Positions 1-12,248 of a stretch of 64,000 nucleotides of DNA are shown in pieces. The notes beneath the pieces were generated by a model that saw nothing but the letters and a program-made list of their open reading frames with translations, had not been told where the DNA came from and did no database searches. The stretch covers positions 25,606,001 through 25,670,000 of the forward strand of contig CM075101.1 in the NCBI GenBank assembly GCA_037576195.1. The letters are read 5' to 3'. The translations under genes were made by a program, and so were the position numbers. Within the stretch, counting starts at the first letter, position 1. Every line of letters starts with the position of its first letter. This DNA comes from Phytoseiulus persimilis (lineage: Eukaryota > Arthropoda > Arachnida > Mesostigmata > Phytoseiidae).

Positions 1-3000
1 GAGCCCTTCGGCGGCAGAGACACTTCCATCGCCGTTTTCCTCTCAAGAAGACTCCCTGAACAGATGGGGCTCAAACGAAACTGGAAAATCCGAGCGCTTC
101 TTGAGAACTCGGCCGCGATTTCAGGAAACGGGACGGCTAGGTTATTTATTCAAAGTCGAACAATGTACAGCGTACTCCCAAGTCAGGGAATCCCACGTGG
201 GATGATAACTGAAAGTCTGTCTCCCAGTTCACCCCATACGGGTCGTTTTAGTTGGAAAATGATGTTCCATATCACCAAGGCGATCAACCAAAAACCGGCT
301 CCTATCGCTGATTTTATGACGTTGCCTCGGATTTTACTTTGGCCTGGGAACGATTCTTTGACGAAAGCGTCCTGGAACATGGAAATAAATTATTGGAATG
401 CGAAAGACTGTCATGTTTCATCATGCGGCAGAATCATTGAACTCGGGAGATTTCACGCGCTTTCCTGCATAGAATTCGGCCTAATCTATGACGGATTGGC
501 AATACGTCTTGTCTGTGGTCGTTCTTGAATCCAATTGGCATGATGATTCAAGAATGCGACAGCATGATACAAAAGTTCATCTTGTGGTTTTGGTCGCCAT
601 GAATTGCCATCAGTGTTCGAGAGTACGAAAAGAGCTACAGGGTCATAGTGAGAGCACCAAAGCTCGATAATGTTTTGACAGTGCGTCACCAAAACGCCAA
701 AACAAGGAAGGAATGCAGCTCAGCTTCACTGAATCTCGTTCGATGCGGGACAGCAAGGAACGCCAACGGTTCCATCGGATAACAGAGGATGCATACTCAC
801 TTTGAAAAACCAAACGGCGTTGACCCCCCACAGAAAAGGCAGGAAAAAACAGCCGCCAAGGAAGTATTTGCGAGAGAGTTCAACCTTTTCTTGTATTTCC
901 ATCCGCCGGAGATCCATATTGAGCTTCCTGGGTTTCCTCCGCGTACCTCACGAACAGTCTTCTGTTACCCAGGGCTCACGGTACTAGGTGGAAGCTCGTG
1001 CAAACGCTCAACAACGCGTTTTCCTGCTTTTCATTAGCTGTCATGCGGGGATCCTGCTGAACCACCGCAGCAGTGGGTTGGCATCTACCGCCGAACATGA
1101 TTACCCGTGGGGGTTGGGGAGACGGGGACCACGACTGTCTTCGAGGAGTTTTTGTTTCTTCTAAAAACACGCGCAGGGGGATTCTCAGGGTTCCCCATCG
1201 CAATTCATGTGTGAAATTCCAGACCGCCAGGGTTGAAGTTTACCAGGTATCGGTTTGCTGGTTGCTGTCTGGGGTTTGCACACCTTGAGACGCGCGTAAA
1301 TTGAGTTCATATCGTGGGAAGTGAGCGAACTGACATCCTATGGAATACAAATCTTTCATGGAAGCATGTTTTTTTGAAAGACCTGTCTTCTCCTGAGGAT
1401 GCTCCATCGACAATGAGGCGGAGAATGAACATCGATCGTCCTCTGTGCGAAAGATTCGATGACAGTGCTGCGCATGCTGTCGTCAACCTCGGGATGCATA
1501 CGAACAGATTCCGTGCTCCGAATGCGGGCCTGGCCCGAGTATGTCTTGTTATTTGGGCGGGAAATCATCTTCCCAAGCGACGGGAACGCCTGACGAAGCT
1601 CGCTCCGATCTCCCAGGTGATGCCGATCCGCATCTACTGCCTGCCAAACCCGAGACTTCAAGAAGATCGGACGGGAGCCAGGGTTCAACACCCATCAGGA
1701 GTGTAGGAGTTGCATATCGGGACAGGGGAACTTGGGCCGGGATGGAGAACCACTCTCAGGTGGCTGCATCTTTGCCGAGCCGCAGCGCTGGACGGGGCAG
1801 GACCGCCCATACTTCCACTGATGGAGAAGAGCTGAGTCAATGTCTTTGTTCACACGAAGCCGGGGAGGCAGCATCCGGACACAGATCGCCGATGTTCCTG
1901 ATTTGGAAATACATAGATTCCGGAATAATTCCTGAGCATATGAAGAGCGGTGGTTCCGAGCAGATCAATATTTCGAATTTGGCTGATGACGCAATCCGGC
2001 TGTTCATGCGGCGTAACTCAGCGACCATGTCAGCAATCGCTAATGGTCGAAAACGGCGCCGAGGAGTCCGGCTCATCAGAACGAGTTCGCCTCTACCAGT
2101 TCGACAGGGTGAGGTCGTTTCCGGAATCAAGGATAAGCATTGCATCCTTCGTTCGGGAGCAAATCGAGAGCACAAACCGACGAAACTAATATTGTCTAAC
2201 AGATAGGGTCGTACCGAGCGTTCGTCATGTGTGCAGGTAGCCCAAGATTCCCCGATAATCGATTGTGGAGTGCATCAAGCTCCACAGAAACTAGTCATAC
2301 CGGTCAGATCACACGGCTGAGTAAAAGACGGGAGCGAGAGACGGAGAAAGTTTCAGTGCCCCATTCCGTCCGCTGCGACCATTATCGCAGTATCCTAGTG
2401 CGTTGCCGAAAGCATGAATGAATGAAATATCTGCCGGTATTTTGTCTCTGAGCCAGACGTCAGTCCTATCACGGGGTAGACGTCGGGCTGAATTCGAAAG
2501 CTGACGATCAGAACATAAAAGTCGTACGGAGGCATCTAAGCGCTATAACACCGGCCTTGTCACTCATGCGTGGTTTGATCTGAGCCTCACCACCTCGGCT
2601 TCGGGCGTTGTATGGGATCACAAGATATGTCACACAGGAGCAATATTCCAGCTTCGTTTCTTGACCGTCTTCGCGTGTCATCGATGAGATTCCGACCGAG
2701 CTCAGGCGACAAGACCAAGGTGAGGCTCCGGCATAGAACTGAGTTCCTTGCTGTGCTTCGTGCTTTAGATATCAGAATTCATCTCCCGAGGTTAGAGCTC
2801 CAAACACTACCCTAGGATTTTGATAACAAGTAGAATATTTCGAAGGGTCCGTTGAGCTTCAGTACGATGTAATTGAGCAGGAAATCTCGCAGTCAGCGGG
2901 GAACGGCTAGGAATCGTCGTTGGAAGTGGTTGAAATCCCACAACAAATTCGTTCCACTCACCTGATAGACCAAGTTGACACCTTGCCGCGTTCGTTCTTC

Positions 3001-4108
3001 GGAAGTGTGCTGTTGAAACCCCCTCGGAAAAGTTTGTGCGTCGTCGGCTTTGAAAGGTGGGTTCACCCTAAAGAATTTCTCCGTCCCCTAATTCCCGAAC
3101 GAGACGTCATGGTTCTATCCAACCAAGTTTATTGTTTCAGGTTGCTTTTCTTGTTGCTACGTTAGGACTCAGGCGAAGAGGCTTTTCTATCGTAAGTTGA
3201 CATTACGCCTATCGTTCGTTCCATGTGAGAGAATCGTCTTCTCCCCTGGAGGACGATTCCTCCATTCGGATTGTATAATTCTCAATGTCCACAAGATGCT
3301 GGTCCGCCTACAATATTTCCCCAGCGGATATCATGCCAACATTAAGGCATACCGCTGCCAGCGACAGGGATATCTCCATGATTTTATCTCACATCGAGCA
3401 GACAGAAACATTTCGATCCTCCCCGAAAGTCCGAACTCATCCCGAATCATTTCACCAAGATGGTGATAAGACGTCATGTGTCCGGTCTCCTGCAGATTCT
3501 CTTTGCAGGATCGACGAGCCCAAGTTTCCATCATGCATGGTAAATTCAATTTCCCATTGACCCTGTGACGAGGACTTCAAAAATTGCGAGAGATTTCCGC
3601 CCGACGCGCTAACCTGAAGGCGTCCCGAACTCTCTGCTCAGCTGGAGTCGATTCACGTCGGATTCGCGGCGGAAAACATAGCGAGAGAGTTGCAGCTTTC
3701 GTTGGCAGTGGCGGATGCCGCTTGGGTGCCGCTCGGGGCGACCCATCCGCTCCAAGGCTCGGCTCTCTTCGCCCCCTGAGGATATTTTCTTTCTTCCGAG
3801 AGTCAGCCGGAATGATCATAGTTTCCCTCAACCCCGCGGCATTGCAATCCGTCCCAAGTTTTCTTCCGGCTCTTTCCTCCAGTACAGCAGGGTAACCAGC
3901 ATGGGGCGTTCCAAGCTAGAGGTTCGTGATACACAGAGCTCTGGAATTTTTCGGGCTCATCTTCTGAGAACCCTCTTGCGGTTTCTTCAGATCGTTTTCT
4001 GGACAGGAATGCATCAGAAATCACTCGAGGAACCGCACAGGTGCTGCGATATTTCGTTGTGTTGAAGTCCACCGTCTCGGGGGCGGCTCAACGTTTCTTT
4101 AAGAAAGA
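1..4108. other. Gene-less stretch, left edge
   Basis: I see no gene here that I can support. Open frames exist on both strands; the longest is about 221 codons, from 1541 to 2206 on the + strand. None resembles a known family, and none is flanked by splice sites that join it to another coding piece. No tandem repeat or RNA gene was recognised. It may be intergenic DNA or intron of a gene lying to the left. Confidence 0.5.
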
Positions 4109-4116
4109 CTCTAACC
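4109..4116. repeat. Target site duplication, left copy
   Basis: The eight bases CTCTAACC lie directly before the first base of the MITE and are repeated exactly at 4322-4329 directly after its last base. Eight-base duplications are the signature of hAT-superfamily transposition. Confidence 0.9.
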
Positions 4117-4321
4117 CAGTGGTTCTCAAACTCCACTGACCCATCGACCCCCTAGGCGACTCCGTTGAAGATTATGGACTGCCGTCCCCCAAGGGGTCGA
4201 CCTTCGACCCTTGATCCACTTACGTGAACGCCAAGAAGTATCCACCCCGGCATCACCTCTGTAAACCGGAGATCGGCTATCGACCCCCAGGGGTCGATAT
4301 CGACCACTTTGAGAACCACTG
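4117..4321. mobile_element. hAT-type MITE, 205 bp, non-autonomous
   Basis: The element begins CAGTGGTTCTCAAACT, and the reverse complement of its right end reads CAGTGGTTCTCAAAGT. These are terminal inverted repeats of about 16 bp with one mismatch. The CAGTGGTTCTCAAA terminus is a familiar form in hAT/Charlie-like DNA transposons. A perfect 8-bp target duplication (CTCTAACC) flanks it. The interior has no transposase, only short GGGGTCGA/TCGACCCC-type self-complementary pieces, for example around 4191-4211 and 4284-4304, which would let a single strand fold. It is therefore a non-autonomous element mobilised in trans. The intact duplication and near-perfect termini suggest a fairly recent insertion. 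It lies in DNA with no recognised gene. Confidence 0.9.
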
Positions 4322-4329
4322 CTCTAACC
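4322..4329. repeat. Target site duplication, right copy
   Basis: This is an exact copy of CTCTAACC at 4109-4116. It directly follows the terminal CACTG of the MITE and confirms the right boundary of the insertion. Confidence 0.9.
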
Positions 4330-7300
4330 AGAACGCCATCCGACCTATAGATAAACTCGTGGGGGAGATCCCAAGATGGATTGCTGGATACGACGTTGAA
4401 CATAGGTACCTTGACGCTTCCAACCTCTTAAACGGAAACTTCCTTCAAAGCGGGGCAGTTATCTTACTCCTCTTTTCCTGAGAATAATTATCATCATGGT
4501 CATGAATCTGAGGCAATCGCGTCACAACATAGTGCCGCGGATATCTATGGCAGGCGAAAACATGCGGGAACGCAAGCGAGTATTCCAAATAGCCATATTC
4601 CAGGCGAAAGATGGCCACTGACAGTCTTTATGAGCTCCCAAATTACACCCGTATCCCTAATATCCAGAATCGCTTGCGCGGGGGTACTTCAGCGCCTCGC
4701 GAACATCGAATAAATATCGGTTGAGCGAGATCTCACTGACCTCATCTCGGGAAACCTCCGATGTGTCGGCGGATTGTGATGAAAAGAAGATTCCCATCAA
4801 GCTGTAGGGACACGCGTTCATGTGAGACCGTCTCGCTAATATTGTCGACCTGTTCTTCACGAGGGATATAGGCTATCACCTCAGAGTCCCGCGAGGGACG
4901 GAACCTCTGAAATCCAATAGATCTCCCAAGTTGAAGTAAGACCTGTCTCTCATTGAGTCGACTGCAATTATTCCTCGTCTGGAACGTTCGTCACTTGTGG
5001 TACAGAGGGAACTGGTGGAAAAGATCAGATCTCTGTCCTTCTGTCGGCCGGCCACGCACGGCGGCGGACTCGCGAGAGAATCTCGGGCAGGCTCAGAGTT
5101 CCGATTCCTGCTCCTTTTACTATGATTCCCAATGATCATTCGAGAGAAAGGTCCGCGAAGATCTTAGGTCGGGACTACCGATGGGTTCCAGTGCAGAACA
5201 TATTCAGAAGGGACGGAAAGTTTGCAGTCCGTCGAGGACTCTCGGCGCATATTTTAGCGCGGCTGTTGATCCAGGCTTGCGAATCGTGAGTGGTATTTCA
5301 TTCGCCGATGCCGCCACTGAAAGCGTGGCATTCTTGAACTGCATTTAGTTTGCCGTGGGTCGGCCACTACTGTACCTACATCCCCGCTTAACGGGAGATG
5401 GAACTTCGTTGTCTTGGAGCGATTTAGGTTGAGCTGCCATGTTCTAACAAAGACAATGACGCAGCGAGCTCCGAAACATTGCTCCGTTGTTGTCACTTTC
5501 TTCCCTTCATCGTTCTCTTCCTCATGGTGCTGGACATGAGAAAAGGATGAAGATCACTTTTCATCACAGATCACTGACATGAAAAGTTTCGGTCATGTCA
5601 CTCTTCCCCCTATCTCTAACCGTTGCTCAAGGAACTCGTTGAGTCTCTGAAAAACTTCAATCACAGATTTTTGCTATGAATTCATAGTGCGAAAATCGGA
5701 CTTGACCGTTTCCAGGAGCTTTTCAAACCTGAATCGAAACGATGAGACATACACAGAGGAGCAACATTACCGAAATTCAGCAGCTCTGTGCGTCGAACAT
5801 CGTAAGAAGTGAGGAGACCAAGAGTGAATACCACGAAGCTGTCTTCTAAAGCTCATTCCGGAGAACAAATCGGCTCTGGGAATTCATGATGAATCTTGAG
5901 GGGTTCCAAGATCATGAACTTGCGTTTCCAAGCAAACGGAGAAGGAGTATGACAGTATGAATCACAGACGCTGCATATATTCCTCACTGAGTGCTAGACG
6001 AGAAGAAATCAGAGCTATAATTGCTCGGCTCAACAAGACACGGAGCACACTCCCCAAGCGGACGTGAAATACAGTTTGCAGTATCAGTCTCTGATTCTCG
6101 ATTCATTGATGAACAATCAATCTTTGATTCGACAGGATTGAAGCATCTGGGTTCGGCCCTGGTTATGGAGCATCATCGAAATCTCCACGAAGGGGCTACT
6201 TCCGCAGACCTGGGAATGCAGTGGGTGCATCCCTGGCTTTGTTGGTTACGATTAGACACGTGTTTCCGCAATGAGTTAAGGAATTTCGCCGTATTCCCGG
6301 ATGTATCCGTGGTGTGGAAATACATTTCCACTCACTATGCTGCTCTGGAAACAGTTCAACAAGCCTCAGCTATGGACAAAGATGATGCAATCGTTTGTAT
6401 CAATCTCCCGAGTCTGCCTCGAGCCGATTCGAAACGAAGCATCACCAGCTGTAGATTCCGACTGATCCTCAGCGCGAGCGCAGCTTACCTTTGTCGATGG
6501 AAATTCGATTGAGCTCGGTCATAAAGAGCTTTGCGATTCCGAGTCGGAGGACAGCGAATGTTTTACGCCGCATAACCCTCGTAATGCTCTGCATATTGGA
6601 ATGGAATCAATCAAAAAATGGAAACAATGAATCGCGGAACTCGACTCATCTGTGTGTAAACAAAGGACATGGCTTACAGCTTACAGCTTGTGAAATCGTA
6701 GATCAATGGCCGCGATGTCGATGGTACTTGATGACGGATGAGCGGGTTGAACTCTTGCGTTGGATTCACCCATGAATGGTGTTAGATGGTTCTGTCCATC
6801 AAAAAGAAGCCCTTGATACAGACACGAATCGATGTCAGCCTCAATTATCGAGGCGTATTCTGGATTGAGGAAAACTGGGTATGTAAATGAGGGACTCAGA
6901 GCGCGAAATGCGCGTGAAGACGTTTCATGAATTTCGTCGTTATTCGTAAGGGAGTCAACGATATCAACCTAAAATTTGGTGTCTCACAGCGCTGTTGAAA
7001 CTAGATCTCGAGGCTAACCAGCGCCTTTGTATCTCACCTCGAGATCGAAAGCATATCTGTTGAGGGACTCTGCAATGCAGATAAGAGACAATAGCAGTGT
7101 TTGCTCCAAAAATAGCAGTGGAAGAATCCCCTGACGGAAAGGCAAGAGCAGCGAATCCTCGGAAATGATAATCAACTCGTATTTGAGAAACTGGAAAACC
7201 ACCGCCGTTCGCAGTATGCACGCCGCGTGCACGCGAGACCCGTCCACAAGACTGTGAGGCAGTTCGAGACCGTCCCCTGAAGTACCCGATGAGAAAGCCG

Positions 7301-7845
7301 CGGTCGACTCGAATACTATCAATGAGTCGGACGGGAACGTGTCGCGCGGAATTCTTGAGGTCTTTGGCAAAAAGGAGGCTCGATGCAGCATTTGGAAGGC
7401 TACGCCCCCCCTCCCCCCTCAGTGCGGAATCCGCGTCCTTCAGAATATCATCGTGGCTTGCCGCCGGTGAATGGCGCGCTCCGCGTGATTCTTCTTGCGA
7501 ATCCTCCGTGTTACTGGAGGATAAGGATGAGTAGGGCTGATAATGAATGAGTTGAGAGGTTTCTTGAGTTCGTCGGAAATCGATGCAGCCAGATGAGGAA
7601 AGCGACCCGCCAGTAGAAACCCAATCGTACCTCGGAATGTGCGACTGGCTCCAAGATTTCCTCCTTTTCGCAGCGACGGAATCTGGGATTCACCGAAATC
7701 TGAGGTCTCCCGCGGAAACAGACTGCCAGGATAGGGGAGAGAAATCGTACACATCTCATATTGGAACCGGAGAACACGCAGATGAGTTCTGTTGGCGGAA
7801 ATCGACGTTCTGGTAGATGGCCGTTGATAGGTACCGTTTCTTCCA
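4330..7845. other. Gene-less stretch
   Basis: No supported gene. Open frames up to about 160 codons (for example 6021-6512 on the + strand) have no recognisable domains and are of lengths expected by chance. No repeats beyond short simple motifs were noticed. Confidence 0.45.
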
Positions 7846-7866
7846 CCCCCCCCCCCCCCCCCCCCC
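7846..7866. repeat. Homopolymer run of 21 C
   Basis: An uninterrupted run of 21 cytosines, followed by T and further C-rich sequence (CCCTCC). On the opposite strand this is a G21 run, which can in principle form G-quadruplex or, on the C strand, i-motif structures. Such a run is also prone to length error in sequencing and assembly. Open frames crossing it (polyproline or polyglycine) should not be taken as genes. Confidence 0.95.
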
Positions 7867-10800
7867 TCCCTCCATACAATGTTTTCCATGAAGCACCCGA
7901 GACAACATTAGGAAAGATCAGTATGTCCCGCGTCCCGACTAACATTGATGGATAGGAACAGAGGTTGCCTCCGAATCGATGAGCTGGGATGAAAACGGAG
8001 TTCCTGGCCCATCAGCTCTTGCGCTCCGGTTCGAGCGTACCTCAAGAAGATGATCAAGAAGGATTCCCCTCGCGAGCCAGGGCGATAAGACACTCTCGAG
8101 TCTTCTTAGAAGAAGACAGCCCCCAGGTATGCTGGCGCTTCTGATCATTTGCAGAATAAGCAGCAGTCCACGTCCCTGTTGCCAAACGCGAATATCCACA
8201 GACGTGTTGCACTGTTTGCTGTCTTTGTGCTCAATGGAAAGCACTTGGTCATACTTTCATGCTGCAACTCGTTCCGGGTCGACCTATCACATCTGTGAAA
8301 CGAAGTAACTGTCTCAAAATGAATGACTGTGGAACAAGATGTTGGAACTTTCGCTTTGGTTGCTGCTTGTGCATCCGACGCGGTCGTTCACGAAGCGCTC
8401 TTGACTTCTCGTGAATTTAGGCGTTGAGATGTCAACGACGAATCAAGCGTGTCGGTCAACAAACGCTCAGGGGACAGGGTGAACTTGGGGAGCCGGAAGC
8501 TCACCTGGAATAATGAGTCACATGAACTCCCCAGCTTGGACCGTGTTCAGAAGCTGCAAAGAGCTGATTCTCTCCACCCCGGTCGGAAGATCCGCGAGAC
8601 CCAAGGATCGTGGGCTCGCAGTTTTTCGGAATTTGAGAGTTGGAGATCGGCTTTCCTCTCCAAAAATGACATGTTTTCGGAAATATTTCGGTTTGAATCA
8701 CCTCCAGCTGCCCATGCTGTCGATGCTGAAGTTCGAACGGAAACAATGTGCCGAATCCCATCCACCGATGGGATGCAGCAATGTTTGTCCGCGCAGCTGA
8801 GGCAAACCAATCGTTTAAACAAGTCTTCGACTTCCGCAGGTCTATGGAATTCAGGACTGATGACGCCAGCTTGCCCGTAGTCGCGTCGCGCGGTTTCCCC
8901 GCTTCGGGATCGTATCTCTAGGTTATGAAAACGAGTTCAACAGCGGTACCCCCAGTTTATTATTCCCTACCGTCGAAGCCAGATCCACCGGAAAGAAAAT
9001 CCGCCAGCTCTTGAGCACTCATAATACGTGGCTCCTCTGGGTGCATGAGATTCCGAGCGTGGGAAATCTCCTACGAGCGGACTTTGCATGACATGCTCGG
9101 ACTGGGTTAGATAATCGCTCCCGACTCTTGCGGTGCAGCCGCCATTGCAGCCATCACGAGCAGATTTTGATTCGTTTCACAGATGGCCGGTCGCTGCGTG
9201 TTGCAATCATTTCGAAGCCTTTGGGGCCAGTCACTCGACGTCTCGATCCGCGTCACAGCAGCCGTTGCTGGAAAGTCTGATGACATGGAAGGAACGCTGA
9301 ATAATTTCTCCGATAAACTTCAGCCATTTACCACTTCAGGGCGTTTTGTACGGTCCCGAATGAGGTCTAGGCGAGTAGAATACGCGTGACCGCTCAGTTC
9401 AATGAAGTCGTGATCACGTGTTCGCATCAAAACTGTTGGAAGAGAGACTAAGGGGGCAGGGAGTTGAGAGCGCACGTTTGAGTAACATAGCTGCCGGGAC
9501 TGGTTGCTCCATTGGATTCCGTTGGGAGCCACCGAGAGCTCCCCGACAACATCTCATGTTCTCGCTCTTCTGGTCTCGGAGTTCCTTGGATAGGATACGC
9601 AGCAAGAGGTTGATCTACTTCCAAACAGAAGCTACTCTGGACACTTCCTGGAGCCCTCGCGTTCAGTCGAGCTCGATCTCCAACTTCTGCGATTGGTACA
9701 GGTTGGGTAGATAAGCGGGTGAATCACGTTTTCCTCATAGGGTGTGGTTCTTTTCAAAAAGAGCCCCAATCGACTCCTCGGACGCTAATAAGACTCTCAT
9801 CGGGTTCATCGAGAAATCCGATCGTGATGACCCTCCTTCCTCGGATGGTCCGAGGAATAAAACCAGAAATAGTCAACAGCCGCAGCCGTTGGTATTTACT
9901 AGACTGCACGCAGTCACGGATCATTAGCTCGCGAATTTCGACCGCAACTTGTGATTTCCAGGAACAGAGTGATGCGTAGATATCAGAAAAGAGAAACACG
10001 TATTTTTTGTGAGCACGAGAGCATTTCCTCGACTCCAAACGAACTAAATACGGCGTTTATCATGCTCACAACAAGATGCGAACCCAGCGTCAGCAAACCC
10101 GAATATTCCCCAGGTTGCGGCGGTCGTCGTAGGAAGCCTTCGACGGAGATATTTAACTGGGTTAGACAACGGTGACTGATTGATCGAATGTTTCATCTGT
10201 CGTCCGATCAATCGATCGATGAATCAATCAATCAATCAGTCTCCGGCGGTTTTCTTCCTGGGCGCTATTCTCTGGATCCGTCTGTCGTGCGGGCTGTGTG
10301 TGCTCGCGTCTTCAATCGGCAGGAGTAGCAATAGTAGCGAGAAGTAGAATGCAAACGCTCTGCCTACTGAAGTATTCTTTCCCCCCTCTCTGGCTTCAGC
10401 GCACACGGGACGACTGACCCAGAACAACGTTAGTTGCTGAAGCGCGATCAAACTGAGTGTGTGTGCCGACTAGAGTGCTACCGGAGGCTTGAGAATTTTA
10501 TACGAGAGCGTTGTACACCGAGTTCGTACTGACAGGTAGGATCGAAATCACGGTTGGATCGATTTTCATTCCGAGGTATCTCCCAGCACCCAGCATCACA
10601 GAGTCTTCACGAGAGGGTCCCGACTCCCTTCGTGCTAGAATCAATAAGCGACTCTTCGCTCATCTGGCGTTGAGATCGGAATACGAATCGGGTTCCGATG
10701 TTTTCTCAGCGCCGGCCCTGACAGCACTGCGGGGCAACTGAAAGTGAACCCTGCAATGAAACGGTGCCGTTATCTTTGACACCTGGGCGCTCGTCGACTT

Positions 10801-12227
10801 CGCCTGGAAGTAGTCGTAGCGGTTCTGGTAGTTCTCAGAGACGTGTGAAACGATACGCTGCCTGCAGCTGATAGTTCGTTTGTTTACACGTCACAGCGGA
10901 TGGTTTTTTTGTAGAATATGTTTGCTCAGTACTCCGGTTTTCGCCGCTGCTTCCGGGGTTGGAACAACAAGATTGTCAAGCCGCTGACTGCGGCGATGTG
11001 GACCCTAGGCCGGCGGTGGAACCATTGTGATCCGCGATATCCGCAACGACGTCTACCGCAATGATAATCAATGTATGCACAGAGCGGAGCTATCTTTTCT
11101 CCCTTCACGCTCACAACATCAACTGTGGCAGCTAGCGACTGTCGGAAGGGGTCAGGTAGTAGAATGAGGTCGATTAACATCTTCATTTCCTGGGGCGGCA
11201 GACCCAATTAGGCGGAGAGTGATCTAGAGCATTCATCGTCCAGTCTTGATTCCGGCTCGCCACATGGAGCCAGCCTCTGGAACTCCTCTTCCAAACGATC
11301 TTGTGATGTGCGGGAGAGGAAGCAGAACAGCGTTTGGAAGGTGCAAGGAAAGTGACCGAGTGGCACTTTCGCGATGCGAAAATGAGTCGCATCGGGATGG
11401 ACAGGAGCTTCGAAGTCATTGTATTCCTCATGGTTCGACGACAACGTGCACGAGAATAGTGCAGGGAAGTCATGCAGGCAAATCGTGCCACCGTGATAGG
11501 TACGCGTTCGTTGGAATGAAGCGTCGAATAATCGTCGTTTCGATTTTTGGATTGAGCTTTTTCCATGTCGTCGCCAATTATCGCGCGAGTCGAGATGGAG
11601 CGGAGGGCTCAACGCGGAGCCGCGAAATCGGGAATGGCCTGAGTTTTTCCGGGGCAAAAAAAAGAGGAAAAAAACATCGAGAGTTTTCTTTCCGACGAAA
11701 AAATCCAAAGCGATTATAACCCCAATGGTTTGGTGGGACACCAGCGCGGTTGGCAGATTTTTCGATATCAGGATAACAAGGGGAGTTTAGTGGGACAAAT
11801 TGTCGAGACCCTCGGCTCTGCGTTTCATCTACGTCGCTAACTTCAGTGGAACGTGAGGAAAGCTTATCAAAAATCGAGGGAAATTTTCAGACCGGCGCGT
11901 AAGATTGCCGCCGAACAAAACCAAAAGCAAAGAGCGATCCAAGATTCACATAGCAGGTCGCCAGCCGCCCAACGCTTCACCTGTTTCTCGTTTCACCAGC
12001 AAATGTGGTCGAGAACGAGCCTGAGTTTCGGAACGATCTTCCTAGGTTATCGGCGTTCCGAAGCGCAGATGCCCCGCGATTCGCGGGTCTGAGCCGGCAG
12101 AGCTCCTGAGGCAGAGAATCGTTGAAAATCCGTGATCTGATCAGCAGGAGCTCTATCGCTGTGGAAGAAGTCGTGAAACCTTGGGACCACGATAAGAGCG
12201 ATCAGTCTGATGAGAGCAGCAACTACT
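7867..12227. other. Gene-less stretch
   Basis: No gene that I can support. Overlapping open frames of 157 and 177 codons lie opposite each other at 11208-11741 and look like chance. The only structured element noticed is the TGAT/ATCA-rich inverted repeat at 10171-10244. Confidence 0.45.
10171..10244. repeat. Inverted repeat with ATCA-type tandem motif
   Basis: The left arm GGTGACTGATTGAT (10171-10184) pairs with the right arm ATCAATCAGTCTCC (10231-10244) with one mismatch, leaving a loop of about 46 bases. The loop itself contains overlapping GATC/ATCGAT and AATC repeats. It could fold as a hairpin in DNA or RNA. The repetitive make-up suggests it arose from microsatellite growth rather than selection; no function is claimed. 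Confidence 0.55.
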
Positions 12228-12248
12228 TCTCTCTCTCTCTCTCTCTCT
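12228..12248. repeat. (TC)n microsatellite
   Basis: About ten TC units in a row, a simple dinucleotide repeat outside any recognised gene. On the other strand it reads as (GA)n, the type of tract bound by GAGA-like factors in arthropods, but nothing here shows such use. Confidence 0.9.

Noticed and set aside
1541..2206. 221-codon + strand open frame near the left edge
   Set aside because: No domain, low-complexity composition, an overlapping minus-strand frame of similar quality and no splice context. A frame this long is uncommon but possible by chance in 64 kb.
11208..11741. Overlapping 177-codon (minus) and 157-codon (+) frames
   Set aside because: Both strands are open over the same bases, and neither shows a domain or splice support.
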